DNA of 17,555 nt from NCBI GenBank assembly GCA_903915315.1, contig CAIWSO010000176.1, positions 1 to 17,555 of the forward strand. Reading direction: 5' to 3'. Of the stretch, positions 13,399-17,555 are shown piece after piece. The first letter of the stretch is position 1. Every line of letters begins with the position of its first letter. This DNA comes from an uncultured Spartobacteria bacterium. Its GTDB lineage: Bacteria > Verrucomicrobiota > Verrucomicrobiia > Chthoniobacterales > Terrimicrobiaceae. The translations under genes were made by a program, and so were the position numbers. The notes below the pieces were generated by a model. The model saw nothing but the letters and a program-made list of their open reading frames with translations. It was not told the origin of the DNA and searched no databases.

Positions 13399-14175
13399 TT
13401 ACTTTGCGGTTTTTTTGGGGGCTATGGCCAAGAAATTCCTCACGCGCTTGATCTCTGGAAGGTGAAGAGTCGTTCCAGCCCAGAATCCGCTGGAGCTTCC
13501 GCCATCGAGGTTCAGCACCGTGGTCGGTTTCCATGTGCCTAACACGTTTGGGAGGGAGAGTATTTGTGCCGCATCCGCGAGGGTTACCGAGGTGATATAG
13601 ACGAGGGCGATTTTTCCCTTTGGGTCGGTCGCGACCGCCGTGCGTCGCGCGCTGCGAGCGGCATTCAATCCGGCCACGGGCGATCCTTTTTCCACGAGCA
13701 TGGGGCCGCACTGTAGAGCCTGTGCGGGTGGGGGAGCTTTCACAGAAAACTGTCCAGAACGGACGATCGAGATGGTTCCGTTGGATCTGACGGTTAAAAT
13801 GCCGCTTAGTAGTTTTGCTTTCTCGAAAGGATGTTGAGTCTTGCCATCCACGACCACCAAGCCCACTGGCTTGAAGTCCGAGTGGAAATACGCGCCATTA
13901 ACGCCGGCGATGACATTGGATTTTGACAGAATGGAAGCAAGAGTGGTGGTCCCTGGATTAGGACTATCGATCACACGAAGTGTGTATTCACTTTCATGGA
14001 ACGTGGCGCAGGTGACGCGCGCGATAAGCGATCCGCTTCGGCACTGCGTCTCGTGAACAATCACGCCAAGGGCTGGTGTGCCTACCAGTTTTTTCTCATG
14101 GATCGCCCAGTCAGCCCGCGCATGGGCGGCAAGAGCGATCCCTGCGCAGGCGGTGATGAGAAGGCGATAGAGCAC
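13399..14175 (-). CDS. Secreted phosphodiester glycosidase family protein (NAGPA-like)
   Basis: A 258-residue exported protein. Residues 1-21 form a clear signal peptide (LLITACAGIALA then AHARA), so it acts outside the cytoplasm. The mature part matches the phosphodiester glycosidase/NAGPA domain (PF09992; relatives cleave GlcNAc-1-phosphodiester or related phosphodiester sugars): GVNGAYFHSDFKPVGL (91-106), LQCGPMLVEKG (154-164), RRTAVATD (177-184, family R-T-A-x-G-like) and VLNLDGGSSSG (220-230). The natural substrate in bacteria is unknown, with exopolysaccharide or wall sugar phosphates as candidates. It begins with GTG immediately after the acs TAA, with no base between them; the signal peptide starting exactly there supports this start and suggests translational reinitiation. 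There is no transcription terminator between the two genes. Confidence 0.87.
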   Translation of the reverse strand: MLYRLLITACAGIALAAHARADWAIHEKKLVGTPALGVIVHETQCRSGSLIARVTCATFHESEYTLRVIDSPNPGTTTLASILSKSNVIAGVNGAYFHSDFKPVGLVVVDGKTQHPFEKAKLLSGILTVRSNGTISIVRSGQFSVKAPPPAQALQCGPMLVEKGSPVAGLNAARSARRTAVATDPKGKIALVYITSVTLADAAQILSLPNVLGTWKPTTVLNLDGGSSSGFWAGTTLHLPEIKRVRNFLAIAPKKTAK

Positions 14176-16125
14176 TTATTCTTCCGAGACTTTGCTCAGC
14201 TTAGTGAGGACGCTCAAGTCCTCCAAAGTTGTCGTGTCACCACTGATGCTTTCGCCTGCGGCGATTTGCTTCAGGAGGCGGCGCATGATTTTGCCGCTGC
14301 GTGTTTTTGGAAGGGCCTCGGCAAAGCGAATTTCATCGGGTTTCGCGATAGGGCCGATGGCTTGGGCCACGTGACGGCGGATTTTTTCTGCCAATTCCTT
14401 GGAAGAAGTCTGGCCCTCTCGTAGGACAACAAAAGCGACAACGCCTTGGCCCTTGATTTCATCGGGGCGGCCAACGACGGCGGCTTCAGCAACGGAATCA
14501 TGGCCGACGATGGCGCTTTCGACCTCGGCGGTTCCAAGTCGGTGGCCGGCGACATTCAGCACATCGTCAATGCGGCCGACGATCCAGAAGTAGCCGTCCT
14601 TGTCGCGGCGGGCACCATCGCCAGTGAAGTAGCAACCTTTGACCTCGGTCCAATATTGTTTCTTGTAGCGGGGTTTGTCGCCGTGAATCGAGCGCAACAT
14701 GGCGGGCCATGGTTTGCGAATGACGAGTTTACCGGATTCATTGGGGCCGACTTCCTTGCCTTTGTCATCCACGATGGCCGCATCAATGCCAAAGAACGGC
14801 AGTGTAGCCGTGCCGGGTTTGAGCGGGGTAGCCCCAGGCAGCGGAGAAATTAAAATCGAACCGGTTTCGGTTTGCCACCACGTGTCCACGATCGGGCAGC
14901 GCTCGGCACCGATGTTTTTGTGATACCACATCCAAGCCTCGGGATTGATCGGTTCGCCAACGCTTCCCAAGAGCCTGAGAGAGGAAAGATCATGTTTCGC
15001 GGGCCATTCATCGCCCCACTTCATGAACGCACGGATGGCGGTCGGAGCGGTGTAAAGGATCGTGACGCCGAGTTCTTCGATGATTTTCCAAAAACGGTCG
15101 GGCTCAGGCCAGTTTGGGGCGCCTTCGTAGAGGACGCAGGTGGCCCCATTTGCGAGCGGGCCGTAGACCAGATAGCTGTGACCGGTGATCCAGCCGACAT
15201 CGGCGGTGCACCAGTAAATGTCTTCCTCGCGAAGGTCAAAAATATACTTGCTCGTGGCAGCGGTGCCGGTGAGGTATCCGCCAGTGGTATGGAGGATTCC
15301 CTTCGGTTTGCCGGTCGAGCCGCTTGTGTAAAGGATGAAAAGGGGATGCTCGCTATCCACGGGTACAGCGGGGCATTTGGCATCGACGTATTCTGCCTCG
15401 CGGTGCCACCACACATCGCGGCCCTCCTCGATGTGGATGTCGAGACTGGTGCGACGTGCTACGATCACTCGACGGACTTGCGAGTTGTCCTTCAATGCGT
15501 AGTCCACATTTTGCTTGAGCGAGACGATCTGGCCTCGGCGATATCCTCCGTCGGCCGTGACCACGATCTTCGCTCCACTGTCGGCGAGGCGATCCTTGAT
15601 GCTGTCGCTGCTGAAACCACCAAAGACAACGCAGTGAACCGCTCCGATGCGGGCGCAAGCGAGCATGGCGATGACTGCTTCGGGGATCAGCGGCATGTAA
15701 ATTAAAACACGGTCCCCTTTTTTGACTTCGTTCCGCTTGAGAATATTTGCAAACACGCAGACCTCGCGGTGGAGTTGCTGGAAGGTGAGAGTGCGGCGCT
15801 CGCCGGGTTCCCCTTCCCAGATGATGGCCGCTTTATTGCGGCGCGGGCCGTCGAGATGACGATCGAGGCAGTTTTCACTGGCATTGAGTTGCCCGCCTAC
15901 AAACCACTTTGCAAAGGGCGGCTTCCAATCCAGAGCCTTGGTCCACTTTTTCTGCCAAAGAAGCTCGGAGGCCTCGCCGACCCAAAATTTTTCAGGATTC
16001 TTGAGGGATTGAGCGTGAAGTTTTTTATAGTCTTCGAAGCTTTTTACGATCGCTTTTTTTGAAAACGATTTGGAGGGTTTGAAGATGCGGTTTTCAGTGC
16101 CGTGTAATTCGGATTTTTTGGACAT
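14176..16125 (-). CDS. acs: Acetyl-CoA synthetase (AMP-forming)
   Basis: A cytoplasmic 649-residue enzyme that activates acetate with ATP to acetyl-AMP and then forms acetyl-CoA (EC 6.2.1.1). The length is that of E. coli Acs (652). Motifs in order: the P-loop-like YTSGSTGKPKG (266-276), GSVGEPIN (387-394), the substrate-pocket DTWWQTETG (414-422) with the Trp pair that limits the acyl chain to acetate, the hinge region FWIVGRIDDVLNVAGHRLGT, and the C-terminal PKTRSGKIMRR with K612, the catalytic lysine that is regulated by acetylation in other bacteria. All key residues are present. The ATG at 16125 has no Shine-Dalgarno (leader CTTCTCCCTT). It is divergent from the RelE-like gene across about 100 bases and is followed without a gap by the secreted glycosidase-family gene. 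Confidence 0.96.
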   Translation of the reverse strand: MSKKSELHGTENRIFKPSKSFSKKAIVKSFEDYKKLHAQSLKNPEKFWVGEASELLWQKKWTKALDWKPPFAKWFVGGQLNASENCLDRHLDGPRRNKAAIIWEGEPGERRTLTFQQLHREVCVFANILKRNEVKKGDRVLIYMPLIPEAVIAMLACARIGAVHCVVFGGFSSDSIKDRLADSGAKIVVTADGGYRRGQIVSLKQNVDYALKDNSQVRRVIVARRTSLDIHIEEGRDVWWHREAEYVDAKCPAVPVDSEHPLFILYTSGSTGKPKGILHTTGGYLTGTAATSKYIFDLREEDIYWCTADVGWITGHSYLVYGPLANGATCVLYEGAPNWPEPDRFWKIIEELGVTILYTAPTAIRAFMKWGDEWPAKHDLSSLRLLGSVGEPINPEAWMWYHKNIGAERCPIVDTWWQTETGSILISPLPGATPLKPGTATLPFFGIDAAIVDDKGKEVGPNESGKLVIRKPWPAMLRSIHGDKPRYKKQYWTEVKGCYFTGDGARRDKDGYFWIVGRIDDVLNVAGHRLGTAEVESAIVGHDSVAEAAVVGRPDEIKGQGVVAFVVLREGQTSSKELAEKIRRHVAQAIGPIAKPDEIRFAEALPKTRSGKIMRRLLKQIAAGESISGDTTTLEDLSVLTKLSKVSEE

Positions 16126-16228
16126 AAGGGAGAAGCGTGACTATTCACAGATTTTCGTTGGGCTGGCAATCAGTTCTCGCAAAAAAGGATTCTTGCCAAG
16201 CGTGAGGGGAACGAGCCAATGCTCTCTC
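16126..16228. promoter_or_regulatory. Divergent promoter region, acs / relE-like
   Basis: About 100 bases that must hold the acs promoter and perhaps the promoter of the RelE-like/aminotransferase pair. I see no consensus box, no palindrome of note and no antitoxin-sized open frame. Confidence 0.35.
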
Positions 16229-16591
16229 GTGTTTCAGGTGATATTTAACAAAATCAGCGCTTCCGAAATGGCTGCGCTTCCGAAGGATCTTCAACTCGAC
16301 TTGCTATCCGAATTTCAATTTCTTCCTGGAGATTTGGATTCGCTCGATGGTGAGCACTTTGGGCGGGTCTCGCGAGACGGGCGCTCGTTGCTGCGTTACC
16401 GCGCGAAGGATTACCGCATCTATTTTGAGCGCCATGACGAGGGGTTGCTGGTTCATCGCGTGCTGCACAAAAACACCATCCGAGACTTTTTGTTCCGTTC
16501 CAATCTGCCGCTTGACGAAGAGGATAGCGGGCTCTCCAAGACCAATGATTTCTGGAAACTCATTCATGAGGCCGAGGAGACCCGAGCGTGA
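16229..16591 (+). CDS. RelE/ParE-fold toxin-like protein, no antitoxin visible
   Basis: A 120-residue small protein of the RelE/ParE fold from the GTG at 16229. This start gives the usual opening of the fold (MFQVIFNKISASEMAALPKD); the frame is open further upstream but those residues are not RelE-like. The C-terminal core reads GRSLLRYRAKDYRIYF then LLVHRVLHKNTIRDFLF (51-89), matching the ...RYRVGDYRIIY...V.HR.. pattern of RelE toxins, which cut mRNA on the ribosome. About 30 residues of acidic tail follow the fold, longer than in classical RelE. No antitoxin gene is seen on either side: upstream is the divergent acs, and downstream a class V aminotransferase whose GTG overlaps its TGA (GTGA). 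It may be a RelE-fold protein with another role; toxicity is inference. Confidence 0.72.
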   Translation: MFQVIFNKISASEMAALPKDLQLDLLSEFQFLPGDLDSLDGEHFGRVSRDGRSLLRYRAKDYRIYFERHDEGLLVHRVLHKNTIRDFLFRSNLPLDEEDSGLSKTNDFWKLIHEAEETRA

Positions 16592-17555
16592 GTGTTTTTG
16601 CCAGTGAGGCCGAGCGAGCTTACGAGTTTCCGGTCGTTGAAAGTGGAATATTCCTCGCTCATGCCGGCGTGACGATTTTGCCTCGGCGTGCGGCGGATGC
16701 GATGAGTGCTCATGCGCAGGCGAGTTGCCGGCACCATCAGGAATTCGGAGACGTACTTCGTGACGTCGCTCAGGCGCGAGCCGTTTGTGCCAACTTTATT
16801 GGCGCGGACGCAAGCGAGGTGGCCTTGCTGGGCCCGACCTCGCTTGGGTTGAGTCTTTTTGCGAATGGCTTGAATTGGGCTCCTGGAGACGAATTGCTTT
16901 ATTACGGGGACGATTATCCGGCGAATGTTTATCCTTGGATGGCGCTTCAAGACAGGGGCGTTCTGATTCGCCCGCTTCGTCCTGACGTGGCAGGTGGAAT
17001 CACGCCGGAGTTGGTTGAGGAGGCTATCACACCGAGGACCAGACTCGTTGCGCTGGCATCGTGTCATTTTTTGAGCGGTCGGCGTATTGATGTTGATGCC
17101 ATCGGTCGGATGTTGCAGGCGAGGGGAGTCCTTTTTTCCGTTGATGCCATTCAGACCATCGGGGCCGCGCCGATGAGTGTGAAGTATGTCGATTTTCTGA
17201 GTGCGGATGCCCATAAGTGGATGCTTGGGCCTTTGGCGATCGGGATCGTCTATGTGGCTAAGCGGAATTTTGAAATCTGCCGGCCTACATTGCTCGGCGC
17301 TTGGAATGTGAAATCCCCCGACTTTGTGGCACAGGATAAGATTGTTTTTGAAGACACCGCTAGGCGCTATGAACCAGGAGTGCTCAACATAGCGGGCATG
17401 TATGGAATGAAGGCTAGCCTAGAAATGCTTTTAGAAATCGGGATTGATCGTGTGCAGGCTTCCATCCTCGATTGCAGGGATTATTTAGAATCCTGCCTGA
17501 GTGAAATGGGTTTTGAATTTCTTTCTCCCCGCGCTCCTGATCCGCTGCGTTCGGG
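16588..17555 (+). CDS. Class V aminotransferase / cysteine-desulfurase-like PLP enzyme, 3' end beyond window
   Basis: The first 322 codons of a fold-type I PLP enzyme of the class V group (cysteine desulfurase, selenocysteine lyase, serine/phosphonate aminotransferases). The frame is open to the right edge, so the C-terminus is missing; family length is about 370-420. Markers are the N-terminal FLAHAGVTILP, a cofactor-binding SVDAIQ with D186 and Q189, and SADAHKWMLGPLA, in which H209 and K210 (the Schiff-base lysine) are the family signature. Downstream RYEPGVLNIAGMYGMKASLE corresponds to the typical ..R.E.GT.n..... segment; here the usual Gly-Thr is Gly-Val. The substrate cannot be told. 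The GTG start overlaps the TGA of the RelE-like gene by four bases, so translation is coupled. Confidence 0.88.
   Translation, partial: MSVFASEAERAYEFPVVESGIFLAHAGVTILPRRAADAMSAHAQASCRHHQEFGDVLRDVAQARAVCANFIGADASEVALLGPTSLGLSLFANGLNWAPGDELLYYGDDYPANVYPWMALQDRGVLIRPLRPDVAGGITPELVEEAITPRTRLVALASCHFLSGRRIDVDAIGRMLQARGVLFSVDAIQTIGAAPMSVKYVDFLSADAHKWMLGPLAIGIVYVAKRNFEICRPTLLGAWNVKSPDFVAQDKIVFEDTARRYEPGVLNIAGMYGMKASLEMLLEIGIDRVQASILDCRDYLESCLSEMGFEFLSPRAPDPLRS

Noticed and set aside
14872..15705. 277-codon open frame antisense to acetyl-CoA synthetase
   Set aside because: It lies wholly inside acs, resembles no protein family, and follows from codon bias of the real gene on the other strand.

Overview
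The window looks like an ordinary chromosome segment from a member of the Verrucomicrobiota. The main reason is a pair of overlapping pseudopilin genes at 466-1667 that resemble the Verru_Chthon cassette proteins described from Verrucomicrobium and Chthoniobacter. The mix of FbaB-type aldolase, FucU, CorA, DUF1504-type antiporter and acetyl-CoA synthetase fits a free-living heterotroph. No rRNA, tRNA, CRISPR array, transposase, integrase or phage gene was recognised.

Left part (1-3034, all minus strand). A GxxExxY/PD-(D/E)xK-like gene runs off the left edge and is bracketed by a 19-bp inverted repeat built of CAGGAT units. It sits immediately downstream of a two-gene pseudopilin operon (D-like then B-like, overlapping TAATG). 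Upstream of that lies a class I fructose-bisphosphate aldolase gene with its own terminator-like hairpin.

Centre (3303-7162, plus strand). A GNAT acetyltransferase precedes a tight operon: circularly permuted ATP-grasp protein, alpha-E protein (7-nt overlap, strong SD) and a squalene/phytoene-synthase-like protein. The first two are partners in a predicted but uncharacterised amide/peptide-bond-forming system. The usual transglutaminase partner is absent here and an isoprenoid-synthase-like enzyme takes its place, which makes this the most interesting unit of the window.

Middle right (7165-10170). Two minus-strand genes, a four-helix membrane protein and a DUF1826-like protein, are followed by plus-strand FucU-type L-fucose mutarotase and CorA magnesium channel genes. 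No fucose pathway genes are nearby.

Right part (10213-17555). On the minus strand, a Fic-family protein with a winged-helix-like N-terminus and a non-canonical Fic motif overlaps a Na+/H+ antiporter gene (ATGA); an AT-rich palindromic region precedes fic. Acetyl-CoA synthetase is directly abutted (TAA-GTG) by a secreted phosphodiester-glycosidase-family gene. Divergently, a RelE-like toxin-fold gene with no visible antitoxin overlaps (GTGA) a class V aminotransferase gene cut by the right edge.

All functional assignments are from motif reading and memory of the families; no database search was run.
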